A stretch of DNA of 64,000 nucleotides from Kordia antarctica (GTDB lineage Bacteria > Bacteroidota > Bacteroidia > Flavobacteriales > Flavobacteriaceae): the NCBI RefSeq assembly GCF_009901525.1, contig NZ_CP019288.1:5361501-5425500 (forward strand). The letters run 5' to 3'. Positions 28,849-37,722 of this stretch are shown here, in pieces; within the stretch, counting starts at the first letter, position 1; the number at the start of each line of letters is the position of its first letter. The notes below the pieces were generated by a model. The model saw only the letters and a list, made by a program, of their open reading frames with translations, was not told the DNA's origin and ran no database searches. A program made the position numbers and the translations under genes.

Positions 28849-30348
28849 ATGAATTCAAAGTTTTTAAAATTAACGGTATTAGTTTGTTGCTGTGTCCTCT
28901 TGTCTTGCAATGCTCAAAAAGGAGATAAATCGACTTCAATAGCAGAATCAAATGTTGAAAAGAAACCTAACCTTATCATCATTCACACCGATGAACATAA
29001 CTTTAGAACCATAAGTGCTTATCAAAAACTATTAAAAGAAAATCAAGCTTTTGTTTGGGGAAAAGGCAATAATGTAACGACACCAAACATTGATAAACTT
29101 GCCAATGAAGGTGCAATAAGTACAAGTTATTACGCGTCTTCGCCAGTTTGTACACCATCAAGAGCATCACTAATTACGGGTTTATATCCGCAAGCAACTG
29201 GAGCTCCCAAAAATGGACTTCATTTAAGCGAAAACATTCCAACATTTGCCACTATCCTAAAAGATCAAGGATATGCGACATCGTATGTTGGTAAATGGCA
29301 TTTGGCAGGACACAGTAAGTACAAATTCAACATAAAATACAAAGCAGGTTTTGAAGACAATCGGTATATGATGACTGGCGGACATGCGCCATATTATCAG
29401 GTTACTGAAGATGGTTTTGCAGGAATCAATCAAAGGAAAGCGAGTAAACTACCCGAAAATGAAATAATTCACGCCACAGACTTTTTCACCAATAAAACCC
29501 TAGAAATTCTAGAGCGCGATAAAAATAAACCTTTTGCTATCATGCTGTCCATTCCAGATCCGCATACGCCAGATGTTGCAAAACCGCCTTATGATACTAT
29601 GTATGATGATTTAGTGATTGAAGCACCAAAAACCATGTCGCCAGCATATGTTGCCGTAAAACCGTCTTGGGCTACCGATAAAGGGAAAAATGAAACCATT
29701 GGTGAAAAATCTTTTGAAAATGAACAAAATACGATAAAGCAATATTTTGGAATGGTAAGGCATATTGATGATAGTGTTGGTCGCATTCTTCAGTTTTTAG
29801 AAGATAACAATCTTACGAAAAATACGATTGTTGTATTTACGTCAGATCATGGCGATATGTTTTTTGAACACAACCGAAGAAACAAAGGTGTGCCTTATGA
29901 AGCATCTGCTAGAATTCCTTTTCTAATACGTTATCCAAACAAAATTCCAGCGAATAAAGTAATCAATACTGCATACACAAATGTCGATTTTGTCCCTACT
30001 ATATTAAGTCTAATGAATGTGAAAACGGATATTAAATTTCATGGTTTGGACACTTCCGTAGATTTTACAAGTAGCGAAAAAATAATAAATAGTAATCGAA
30101 TTACCTATTACGCTAAATCTGGAGGTTGGTGGGTAACCGCAGTAAACGATCGTTACAAACTAGTAATTGACAAAAAGGAAAAACCGTATCTATTCGACTT
30201 AGAAAAAGACCCAGATGAGTTAATCAATTTTTACAATGATAAAGATTATGCTGAAATTGCTAAAATGATGCAAACGGAATTATTCAAACAGTTAAAAAAG
30301 TTTGATGAGCCTGGTTTAAAAAATAAACAAGGTTATATAACAGAATAA
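28849..30348 (+). CDS. Type I sulfatase
   Basis: 499 aa lipoprotein precursor (VLLSCNAQKGD). NLIIIHTDEHNFRTI has Asp-Glu-His in place of the usual Asp-Asp, as in several S1 subfamilies. The signature CTPSRASLITGLYPQATG puts formylglycine at Cys101. GKWHLAGHSKY and VVFTSDHGDM complete the active site. Length is typical. An unusually long insertion between the first metal site and the signature (KLLKENQAFVWGKGNN) marks it off from the other copies. It is separated by 113 bp from the esterase and may use its own promoter; a TTAGTATTTTAG sequence at 28783-28794 also occurs upstream of 31841. Subfamily not recognised. Confidence 0.9.
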   Translation: MNSKFLKLTVLVCCCVLLSCNAQKGDKSTSIAESNVEKKPNLIIIHTDEHNFRTISAYQKLLKENQAFVWGKGNNVTTPNIDKLANEGAISTSYYASSPVCTPSRASLITGLYPQATGAPKNGLHLSENIPTFATILKDQGYATSYVGKWHLAGHSKYKFNIKYKAGFEDNRYMMTGGHAPYYQVTEDGFAGINQRKASKLPENEIIHATDFFTNKTLEILERDKNKPFAIMLSIPDPHTPDVAKPPYDTMYDDLVIEAPKTMSPAYVAVKPSWATDKGKNETIGEKSFENEQNTIKQYFGMVRHIDDSVGRILQFLEDNNLTKNTIVVFTSDHGDMFFEHNRRNKGVPYEASARIPFLIRYPNKIPANKVINTAYTNVDFVPTILSLMNVKTDIKFHGLDTSVDFTSSEKIINSNRITYYAKSGGWWVTAVNDRYKLVIDKKEKPYLFDLEKDPDELINFYNDKDYAEIAKMMQTELFKQLKKFDEPGLKNKQGYITE

Positions 30349-30361
30349 TTAATTCAGTTTT

Positions 30362-30381
30362 GTTTTATGCAATGATAAAAC
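30362..30381. terminator. Possible bidirectional terminator between convergent genes
   Basis: GTTTTAT (30362-30368), 6-nt loop, ATAAAAC (30375-30381) in the 33-bp gap between the sulfatase stop and the minus-strand gene. The stem is short and AT-rich, so function is uncertain. Confidence 0.3.
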
Positions 30382-31551
30382 TTATCTGTTAACCAGTTCA
30401 AATTGAGTTTCTAATGGTACACCATAGTTGGCTTCAAGACCATCTTTAATACTTTTATAAAACTTAGTATCTGGTGGCAGGCTTAAGTTCTTCCAGAAAT
30501 CGGCATTATATGGCAATTCAATTAAACTCATATCTGTATCATCACCAAAATGATAAATTTTTCTCGCCTCTTTTTTATTCGTGTCAATATTAAAAACAAA
30601 AGCTTCAGTTTTATAGCTTGTTGGATTGGCTTCAGTGTTTTGATACTCTTTTGGAACATTCTGATTTTTAATTTGCCACTCATTTTTAAAATAACTTAGT
30701 ACGAGTTTACCACTATTATGTCTTTTGTAAATAAATAGAGAACGCCCACGCTCTATTCTATAAACTTCATAGTTGTCTAAGCCTATATACAAAGTGATTC
30801 TTTCCCAATCAATTTTAGGATTTTGCCCTCTAACGATTATGACATCTTGTCCTTCAAACGAGGAATCACCGATTTGTTTCCATTTAAACTTTTTTAAATT
30901 GCGTTTATGCTGCGATGCATGAGGTCTTAGCGGATTTAGATTAAATAGACTATTAATTGAGTGTTGCCATTGTCTACTTTTCCATATTCTGTAATCGGCA
31001 GATTTTCTAGATTCAGTGACTTGGACAACACCAGGTGAATATCCTGGTCCTTTGTCCTTTATTTTTATATAATTCTCTACTAAGAGTTTAGGTTTATTAC
31101 TTTCGGTTGTTGTCCTTCTATAAAGCATTTCGAGCTTATGAGGAATAGATAACGTGTTGTCTCTTAAATTTTCTAAAGCTTTTTTAACATAATCAATTGA
31201 GCTTAATAACACTACTGCGTCAAGTTGAGTTGATGTTTCAATGAGTACTATTTCCTTTTTTTCAAGTTTTAAATAATCTTCAACCAATATTTTAAAAGGT
31301 TCAAAACCCAAACTTGATACCGAAAGTGAATCTTGCAATTCATTTTTTGTTATAAAAAAAGAAAACTCACCGTCCTCAGTACTAGAAACACCAACATATT
31401 TTTTAACTATTCCAACCGAAACATAAGGTATTGTGTTACTTGATTCATCTAAAATAGTACCTCGAAGTTCTATTTTATCATTTTGGGCATTACCAAAAGT
31501 TGTTAATGCACAAATTATGAAGAACAGCATCCACTTAAGTTTAATTTTCAT
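30382..31551 (-). CDS. Secreted protein with carboxypeptidase-regulatory-like domain
   Basis: 389 aa on the minus strand. Signal peptide to about residue 22 (LTTFGNAQND). Residues about 26-110 are a CarboxypepD_reg-like beta-sandwich (IELRGTILDESSNTIPYVSV ... ISSTEDGEF-type turn), as in the N-terminal extension of TonB receptors. The rest (about 120-389) is a beta-rich domain with VVQVTESRKSAD, DVIIVRGQNPKIDWERI and a lysine-rich C-terminal part, found in many flavobacterial secreted or outer-membrane proteins of unknown function. It is convergent with the sulfatase, so it is not part of the plus-strand operon. No catalytic motif seen. Role unknown; a cell-surface scaffolding role is a guess. 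Confidence 0.65.
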   Translation of the reverse strand: MKIKLKWMLFFIICALTTFGNAQNDKIELRGTILDESSNTIPYVSVGIVKKYVGVSSTEDGEFSFFITKNELQDSLSVSSLGFEPFKILVEDYLKLEKKEIVLIETSTQLDAVVLLSSIDYVKKALENLRDNTLSIPHKLEMLYRRTTTESNKPKLLVENYIKIKDKGPGYSPGVVQVTESRKSADYRIWKSRQWQHSINSLFNLNPLRPHASQHKRNLKKFKWKQIGDSSFEGQDVIIVRGQNPKIDWERITLYIGLDNYEVYRIERGRSLFIYKRHNSGKLVLSYFKNEWQIKNQNVPKEYQNTEANPTSYKTEAFVFNIDTNKKEARKIYHFGDDTDMSLIELPYNADFWKNLSLPPDTKFYKSIKDGLEANYGVPLETQFELVNR

Positions 31552-31840
31552 AGAGCATATAGATTATGTTTGTTTACAAATAACTACAATTATTTTATAA
31601 AACTATTGCACTTATTTATCTACTTCTTATACTATGTATCCATAATTTGACTATAAACTGGATATTTATAAGCTACAACTTTATCACATAAGATATATAT
31701 TCAGTTTTTCTTTTTGTAAGAATCATTCCGACAATTTTCGTTAATCAAAACAAAATTGTATTCTTAGATACATTGCATAAATCCATAGGTACATTTTATA
31801 GTCATTGCAATAGTATTTTAGTGAAAAATATAGTTTAGTT

Positions 31841-33190
31841 ATGATTAAAAGAAGGTTCAATTTTCAGGTTTCTACCCTAATAATGTTATTCTTAGTTGTG
31901 TCAATAGGAACAACAGCATGTTCTAAAGATGACGTTACTATTCAAGAAGAAATCGTACAAGAGGAAGAAGAAGAGGTCGTGGTTGTAGAACCTAATGATT
32001 TTCCAAGATTAACAGATACTGAAGATCGTTTCTACACAAATAACATTCCTAATAGCGAAACTACACTACAATTAAGTGGAATCCACAGTGCAGCAGATAG
32101 CAATCTATTAAATCAAGAAATTGAAAATAGATCGAATGCTGGCGGCGGAATAATTAAAATTACTGGCGGAACATATTATCTATTAGATGTTAAATTAAGA
32201 TCGAATGTACACCTAAAATTTGATGCAGATGTAATCATTCAACCAGATTTAAGCGGAAATACACTCAATAAAAACCTAATCATTTTTGATATAGGAAATG
32301 AATTTTTGGTCGAAAATTCAGCACTAACAAACACACAACAAAATAGTGTAGATGCAAACACATGGTTTACTGTACTAATTCCAACAGGAGACTACAGAGG
32401 AGTAAGAGTTGCCGAATACAGTTATGCGCATAATTTTCAAGTTTCTGGTATAAAAATAGAAGATACACATTCAGTGTTTTCAAGCATTGTACTGAATCTG
32501 CCAGACAGTAATAGCAAAGATGAAATTTCTAACAATGGAATCATAAAAGATATCGTAGCAACTAACGGACATGTTGGTTATGGTATCATTCAAATACAGG
32601 CAGGAATAACGATTCTATGTAAAAATCTAGATGGCGAAGGCGGAAGCACAATGCGAGTGGAAACTGGTGTATCAACAATTAATATGGACAATCAATTAAC
32701 AGTAGATGATGTGGTTGGACGAAACATAACAGGTCGTTTTGGCGATGGTGTTCTAACGTTTTCTCCGCACAGAGTAGATCAAGGTCGCGTAGATGTAGAA
32801 AATATTACGTCTATTAATTCTACGTATGCAGTGCGTTTGGCTGCTGGTTTTCTGGACAATTCAGGAACATTAGACAACATTGGGACTTTCAGTAACTTGT
32901 CTTACGTTGGAAATATTAACGTAACAGGCGGTAATGGTGCGCAAATTAAATCTAAAGATTATCCGTTTTTTAATTGTGTTGACAGACAGGCTATTGTTGA
33001 TAGTCCTTGGAATCCTGACGAAGAAAGCAAACCAGGCAAATCCATTGGTGTTATAAGAGACAATTCTAGTGAAGCTAGTGCATGCGAAGCTGGTTGTTAC
33101 GAAGTTAATGTTGAAAATATTAATCTAACTAATGACGATTTCGAAAATGGAGCAGATTATATTATTAACAGCTTGAAAATAAATTGCTAA
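31841..33190 (+). CDS. GH82-like (iota-carrageenase family) beta-helix lipoprotein, altered active site
   Basis: 449 aa. The lipobox TTACSKDDVTI is followed by acidic residues (EEEEEVVVVEP), the flavobacterial lipoprotein-export pattern for the cell surface. The body is a right-handed beta-helix whose blocks match iota-carrageenase GH82: GGGIIKITGGTYYLLDVKLR SNVHL (split here), GYGIIQIQAG, GGSTMRVETG and VLTFSPHRVDQG. By remembered alignment with Alteromonas fortis CgiA, Gln251, Glu274 and His310 correspond to Gln222, Glu245 and His281, with identical spacing of 23 and 36 residues. Asp247 of CgiA, the second catalytic acid, is Gly276 here. A 288-bp gap precedes it with no clear promoter. The substrate may differ from iota-carrageenan, or the protein may bind rather than cut. 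Family call is good; activity is open. Confidence 0.7.
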   Translation: MIKRRFNFQVSTLIMLFLVVSIGTTACSKDDVTIQEEIVQEEEEEVVVVEPNDFPRLTDTEDRFYTNNIPNSETTLQLSGIHSAADSNLLNQEIENRSNAGGGIIKITGGTYYLLDVKLRSNVHLKFDADVIIQPDLSGNTLNKNLIIFDIGNEFLVENSALTNTQQNSVDANTWFTVLIPTGDYRGVRVAEYSYAHNFQVSGIKIEDTHSVFSSIVLNLPDSNSKDEISNNGIIKDIVATNGHVGYGIIQIQAGITILCKNLDGEGGSTMRVETGVSTINMDNQLTVDDVVGRNITGRFGDGVLTFSPHRVDQGRVDVENITSINSTYAVRLAAGFLDNSGTLDNIGTFSNLSYVGNINVTGGNGAQIKSKDYPFFNCVDRQAIVDSPWNPDEESKPGKSIGVIRDNSSEASACEAGCYEVNVENINLTNDDFENGADYIINSLKINC

Positions 33191-33339
33191 TACTTTAAAA
33201 GAGAAAAGCAATCAACTTTAGCGTAAACTTTCTATGTGTAAAAGCAATCCGTTTTTTAGTATCTTTCTTTTCTAACCCAAGTTTGTATTTCTCAAAACGA
33301 CTGGGAAAACGAATTAATATAATCTTTTAAACCTATAAA

Positions 33340-34866
33340 ATGAAAATCACTTCCTATAAATTAATTCTGTGCTTAGTAGCGAGTTCGATGTTTTTTTCGT
33401 GTACTGCACAAAAAGAAGAAGAGAAAAAACAACCAAATATTCTATGGATTTTTGCTGAAGATTTATCGCCTTTTATGGGTGTTTATGGCGATTCCATAAA
33501 TAAAAATGCCACACCAGTTATAGATAAATTAGCTAACGAAGGTGTGTTGTTTACTAGAGCGTATACAACAGCGCCTGTGTGTTCTGCTGCACGTTCTGCT
33601 TTAATTACAGGCGTAATGCAAACTACTACAGGAACACATAATCATCGTTCTAGTAGAGTTCCAGATATTGTAGTTCCTGAGAAACTTCGAATTAATTTAC
33701 CTGATGGCATGAAAACGCTTCCAGAATTAATGCGAGAAGCAGGATATTTCACTTTTAATAACGGAAAGGATGATTACAATTTTCATTACAATAGAAGAGA
33801 TTTGTATTCAGTAAGTACAAAAGACGATTACAAACCAGGAATGAATGGTTGGCAAGGAAACTTTCCTACACATAAAATGTCTGCAACTCAAGATGCTTGG
33901 AATGCACGACCAGATAAAAAGCAACCTTGGTTTGGACAAATTCAGATAGATGGCGGAAAAGCACATGCTAAATATGTGCGTGAAGGTCAAGAATTAGCTG
34001 CAAATGATGTTCCATTACCACCTTATTTTCCAGATATTCCATCGCAACGCAAAGCGTGGACAGACCATTACAATGCCAATCGTGGTGCAGATGTAAATGT
34101 GGAAACAATTTTGAAGCAATTAGAAGCAGATGGTGAGTTAGAAAATACTATTATTTTCTTTTTCTCAGATCATGGAAGTCCAACTTCATTGCGACACAAG
34201 CAATTTTGTTATGAAGGCGGAATGTTAGTGCCATTAATGATAAAAGGAAATCATCCTGCTTTAAAATCGGGAACTGTACGAAATGATTTAGTCTCACTTT
34301 TAGATATTACAGCGACAACGTTGTCTATGGGGAAAGCCAAAATGCCAGCGTATTTAGATGGACAGGATTTATTTGCGGAAACGTTTAACGAACAAGAATA
34401 TGTAATTGGAGCAAGAGATCGTTGCGATTACACGATAGACAGAATACGAACGGTAGTTTCTGAAAACTATCGGTATATCAAAAACTATTACCCAAACAGA
34501 CCTATGATGCAAGCTGGTTACAGAGACAAAAAACCAATTGTAAAGGATTTGAAGAAAGCTTACAAAGAAGGTAAACTAACAGCATATCAAGAGGAACATT
34601 GGTTTGGAGTAAGACCAATGGAAGAATTATACGACTTAAAAGCAGATCCACATCAGATACATAATTTAGCAGAAAATCCAGCTTATACTAAAACACTAAC
34701 AGCACATAGAACTGTTCTTGAAAACTGGATTAAAGAAACTGATGACAAAGGACAATATCCTGAAGATGCAGCACAATTAGAAGCTACTTACAACTTATGG
34801 AAAGATAGACCGCGTTTTAAAAATGCGAAGGTGAATCCTGAATACGATCAGTTTAAAATTGATTGA
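33340..34866 (+). CDS. Type I sulfatase with atypical CSAAR signature
   Basis: 508 aa lipoprotein precursor (SMFFSCTAQKEE). NILWIFAEDLSPFMGVYGD has Glu-Asp at the first metal site. The maturation motif is CSAARSALITG with Cys81, so both the Pro (+2) and Ser (+3) of C-x-P-S-R are Ala. The rest of the core (FFFSDHGSPTSLRHKQ) is intact. GTHNHRSSR after the motif resembles THHHRSNR in the sulfatase at 46532, so these two are close relatives. It follows the GH82-like gene by 149 bp and ends where the second accessory island begins. Maturation by an FGE-like enzyme may be weak; an anaerobic-type maturase would accept it. Subfamily not assigned. Confidence 0.88.
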   Translation: MKITSYKLILCLVASSMFFSCTAQKEEEKKQPNILWIFAEDLSPFMGVYGDSINKNATPVIDKLANEGVLFTRAYTTAPVCSAARSALITGVMQTTTGTHNHRSSRVPDIVVPEKLRINLPDGMKTLPELMREAGYFTFNNGKDDYNFHYNRRDLYSVSTKDDYKPGMNGWQGNFPTHKMSATQDAWNARPDKKQPWFGQIQIDGGKAHAKYVREGQELAANDVPLPPYFPDIPSQRKAWTDHYNANRGADVNVETILKQLEADGELENTIIFFFSDHGSPTSLRHKQFCYEGGMLVPLMIKGNHPALKSGTVRNDLVSLLDITATTLSMGKAKMPAYLDGQDLFAETFNEQEYVIGARDRCDYTIDRIRTVVSENYRYIKNYYPNRPMMQAGYRDKKPIVKDLKKAYKEGKLTAYQEEHWFGVRPMEELYDLKADPHQIHNLAENPAYTKTLTAHRTVLENWIKETDDKGQYPEDAAQLEATYNLWKDRPRFKNAKVNPEYDQFKID

Positions 34867-34971
34867 TTCCCTTGTTTTAGTGTCAATTAGAGCTATTATT
34901 TATCCTACGTAAGCTGTTCTTATGTAGATCCGTTTCTTGTCACATACCGATTCGTCACCCTGAACTTGATT

Positions 34972-35178
34972 CACGATTATTAAGTTCAAAAAAGCAAATT
35001 AATACTAGTTGGAAAACGTACTAATTAGAAGATAAGCCTATTAATTTAGATATAAATATTAAAAATCTTACTTTTTAGTATGACTTTACATGGAATTCTT
35101 TTAATTTTAGTTTTTAATTAAATTTAGGTTTAGTTATAATTAGAGATAATAGGAATTCCTGTTATGTTTGTGTTGGGC
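34972..35178 (+). repeat. Left-border repeat, copy B (shared with 16404-16625)
   Basis: About 207 bp closely matching copy A, including TAAAAATCTTACTTTTTAGT and the GGAATTCCTGTTATG end (35152-35166). The palindrome is reduced to AGGAATTCCT. It ends GTTGGGC (35172-35178), again GTTRRRY, 28 bp before the reverse transcriptase ATG. The rest of the 340-bp gap (34867-34971) holds only a CACCCTGAACTTGATTC type dispersed repeat. Any non-coding RNA for the RT would have to lie here; none is recognised. Confidence 0.75.
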
Positions 35179-35206
35179 ATAATTTGAATAAACAATTGAA
35201 CAAATA

Positions 35207-36859
35207 ATGAAAAAAAGCACTTATGAAAATTGTTTTAGTAAATCTTCACTAAAGTTGTCTTGGGAAAGAGTTATTTCCAGTGTAGGTGCTGATGCAAAAG
35301 ACTATTTTGGAATTGGAATATTTAGTAGGAATACAGATATAGTATTAGCGGAATTGAGTGAATTACTTTTGTCAGAGAAATATCACCCCAAAAGACCATT
35401 CAAATATTTCGAACCTAAAAAAAGCGGTACACAAAGAACTAAAACTGTTTTAAACATTGAGGATGCTTTAGTTTTCCAAGCTATATCAAACCATATTGCA
35501 GAACTTGAATTTTCAAATTTAATTGAAACTAATAAATGTGTTTTTGGTAGCGTATTAAATGAAAATGTATCAAAGGGAGTTCAGCTTTTAGAAGCGGAAC
35601 CAGATAACTTTTACTTTTTTGAGTTTTACGTAGAAACTTACAATCGATTTATTTCTAGCATAAACGAAACAATTGAGACCGGAAAAGTAACTCATATTCT
35701 GGAGACAGATATAACGGGTTTCTTTGATGCAATACCACATTCAACGATTTTACTTGAATTAAAAAATAGAGGTATTGACACAAAAATATTAGATATTTTT
35801 GCAAAATGTTTAAATATATGGTCTGGAACTAGAGATTGTGCTACTTATGGAGTTGGTATTCCTCAGGGACCAGCAGGTTCTTTTTTAATTGCCAATATAA
35901 TACTTGATAGTCTCGATAGGCTTGCAATAAAAAACGGACTTCATTATTATCGATTTATGGATGATATTCGTATTTATGGCAAATCTCGTGATGAATTGGT
36001 ACAATGTTTAGTCGCAATAGACCGTCATTTAAAATCTAAATCATTGTGTTTAAATTCTGAAAAAACCTTAATTGAATTAATTGATGAACATAATTCGGGA
36101 AAAGAAAAATTTTTAGATGATTATGGAATAAGTATTGAAAAAGAGAATAAAGAAGAAATTAGTCAAGAGATTTTAGAACAGAACATAACCCAATTTCGAG
36201 AAAAAGAAAACGGTTTTGAGAGTTTAGAAGCAAAGGAATATTTACCCTTATATAGAAATGCTTTAAAAGATTATGAGAAAAAACTCAAACAGTTCCATAG
36301 AAAAAGCATAAAGCACGATTTATGGTTAATTGAAACATCTGAAATGAGAGATTTTTTGACATCTTCTCAAAAATGGAGAACTATTGTCAAAATCTTAAAA
36401 GATGAAACAGATTATAAGCCAAACGAATCAATGATTAATATTTGGCTTTTTGGAATCAGAGCATTCAATTGGAAAACGAACAATTTTGTCTGGAATTTAC
36501 AGCTTTACGAAAATCTATCTGATTCTTATGAAGATATTTTTGCTGTGTTTTATGAATTTAGTGCTTATGAATGGGTACAGTATCAAATTCTCTCAATTTT
36601 TAAGGATGCCTCTTATCTAAATCTTGATGAACAGCAACAATTACTACAATCCATCCCAAAAACAGATAGTCCTCTTGTTAGACTAGGATATTTTAAGATT
36701 TTATTACAAACGATTAAAACAAATACCAGATTTTTTCAATCAGTAGCGGAACTAGTAAAAGATGAAAAAAATGTTTATGTAAAAAACTCAATTTTAAATT
36801 CTATAAATAAAACTCAATTGAAAATACCAATTGAAACTTTAAAAAACTGGTTCATATAA
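35207..36859 (+). CDS. Reverse transcriptase, Abi/UG defence type
   Basis: 550 aa, no signal peptide. N-terminal KSTYENCFSKSSLKLSWERV precedes the RT palm. RT motifs: a first metal-site strand ILETDITGFFDAIPHSTI (Asp168), GIPQGPAGSFLIANIIL, and the catalytic YRFMDDIRIYG (Asp252-Asp253). The thumb leads into a long helical C-terminal half (about 300-550) with no further motif, as in AbiA/AbiK and other unknown-group (UG) RTs. There is no group II intron maturase or endonuclease domain and no retron-type terminal motif, so it is not a mobile intron RT by what I see. The next gene overlaps it by one base (TAATG). AbiA carries a C-terminal HEPN domain, whereas here that role may be played by the partner. 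Anti-phage function is inferred. Confidence 0.85.
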   Translation: MKKSTYENCFSKSSLKLSWERVISSVGADAKDYFGIGIFSRNTDIVLAELSELLLSEKYHPKRPFKYFEPKKSGTQRTKTVLNIEDALVFQAISNHIAELEFSNLIETNKCVFGSVLNENVSKGVQLLEAEPDNFYFFEFYVETYNRFISSINETIETGKVTHILETDITGFFDAIPHSTILLELKNRGIDTKILDIFAKCLNIWSGTRDCATYGVGIPQGPAGSFLIANIILDSLDRLAIKNGLHYYRFMDDIRIYGKSRDELVQCLVAIDRHLKSKSLCLNSEKTLIELIDEHNSGKEKFLDDYGISIEKENKEEISQEILEQNITQFREKENGFESLEAKEYLPLYRNALKDYEKKLKQFHRKSIKHDLWLIETSEMRDFLTSSQKWRTIVKILKDETDYKPNESMINIWLFGIRAFNWKTNNFVWNLQLYENLSDSYEDIFAVFYEFSAYEWVQYQILSIFKDASYLNLDEQQQLLQSIPKTDSPLVRLGYFKILLQTIKTNTRFFQSVAELVKDEKNVYVKNSILNSINKTQLKIPIETLKNWFI

Positions 36860-37497
36860 TGGGTTATATCGAAGAACTTGAGGAATTGGAGAAAATGAAC
36901 ATGCGTAACGAAGAGTATAATTACGCACAACGTATGATTATGGTTGAGATGCTTCAAGAAAAGATTATTGAAGCAAGGTCGTCAGACGATTATTTTATAC
37001 GCTTTTTTGAAGACATCATAAATGGAAATATAGATTTCGACTTCAAATCTGCATTATCTGAAGTTGCATATAATTCAGCAAGCGAAGATGCCGAAGCCTG
37101 CATCAATATTTTTTCACGTCTTTCTGAAATGCAAAGTAATCGCTCTGTGCTTTCTTGGGTTGTTACTGCGTTGAAATATACAGACCAACTGGTACTTCAC
37201 TATATTCAAGACATTTTAAAAATTAATCCAGTTAAACACCCAGACCACGGAATTGAACGTTCGTTATATGTACAAATTAATTCAGGAGATTATTCTGCCC
37301 AAGTCGCTGGTAATCTTTTAAATGAAGTATATGGACAAAGAAATAAGCTTGAACACAGATATGTAAGAGACCCAAAAAATGAAGAAAAGCAAATTCTTAT
37401 AAACCCAGATTTTAAAACAGCGAAGAGGAAAATTCAAAGCCACTTCCCTAAAGCCTTACTATCATTTAGAAAGGCCTATAAAGAACATTATGAATAA
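36859..37497 (+). CDS. HEPN-motif partner of the reverse transcriptase
   Basis: 212 aa, predicted helical throughout, acidic/Lys-rich N-terminus (GYIEELEELEKMNMRNEEY). QRNKLEHRYVRD near the C-terminus contains R161-x4-H166, the catalytic R-x4-6-H pattern of HEPN ribonucleases, on what looks like the last helix but one. Its ATG overlaps the RT stop by one base, so translation is coupled. HEPN RNases are frequent effectors of abortive-infection systems, and in AbiA the HEPN is fused to the RT. I infer an RNase effector controlled by the RT product. No other recognised domain; the R-x4-H reading is a motif match only and could be chance. Confidence 0.65.
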   Translation: MGYIEELEELEKMNMRNEEYNYAQRMIMVEMLQEKIIEARSSDDYFIRFFEDIINGNIDFDFKSALSEVAYNSASEDAEACINIFSRLSEMQSNRSVLSWVVTALKYTDQLVLHYIQDILKINPVKHPDHGIERSLYVQINSGDYSAQVAGNLLNEVYGQRNKLEHRYVRDPKNEEKQILINPDFKTAKRKIQSHFPKALLSFRKAYKEHYE

Positions 37498-37722
37498 ATA
37501 AATGTGTACAACAATTTATATAAAACATAGCTAATTTAGGCTTTCTAAGAGGTTTGTGTGTATTTGCAAAGACCGCCAAATTTTTAAATTTGGCTTTTAG
37601 TAAAATAAATTAAAAAATTTGGCTCGTGTATAATCCGAATCGATAGCGTCTTTTAATACGCTACGTTTCATATACGGAGACGTTGGCAGTAATTAAAACG
37701 ACAACCCTGAATTCAATGATTT
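37498..37722 (+). repeat. Intergenic element between the two HEPN-motif genes
   Basis: 225 bp without a gene. It contains an inverted pair, GCCAAATTT (about 37575) and AAATTTGGC (about 37592), repeated once more as AAAAAATTTGGC near 37614. The right end is GTTGGCAGTAATT (37682-37694). GTTGGC is mirrored by GCCAAC (38365-38370) after the next gene, bracketing it. This resembles a cassette junction common in flavobacterial accessory regions. Confidence 0.4.

Noticed and set aside
35207-36859. Group II intron or retron reverse transcriptase
   Set aside because: No maturase or HNH domain, no intron-like RNA ends, and no recognisable msr/msd upstream. An Abi/UG type fits better.
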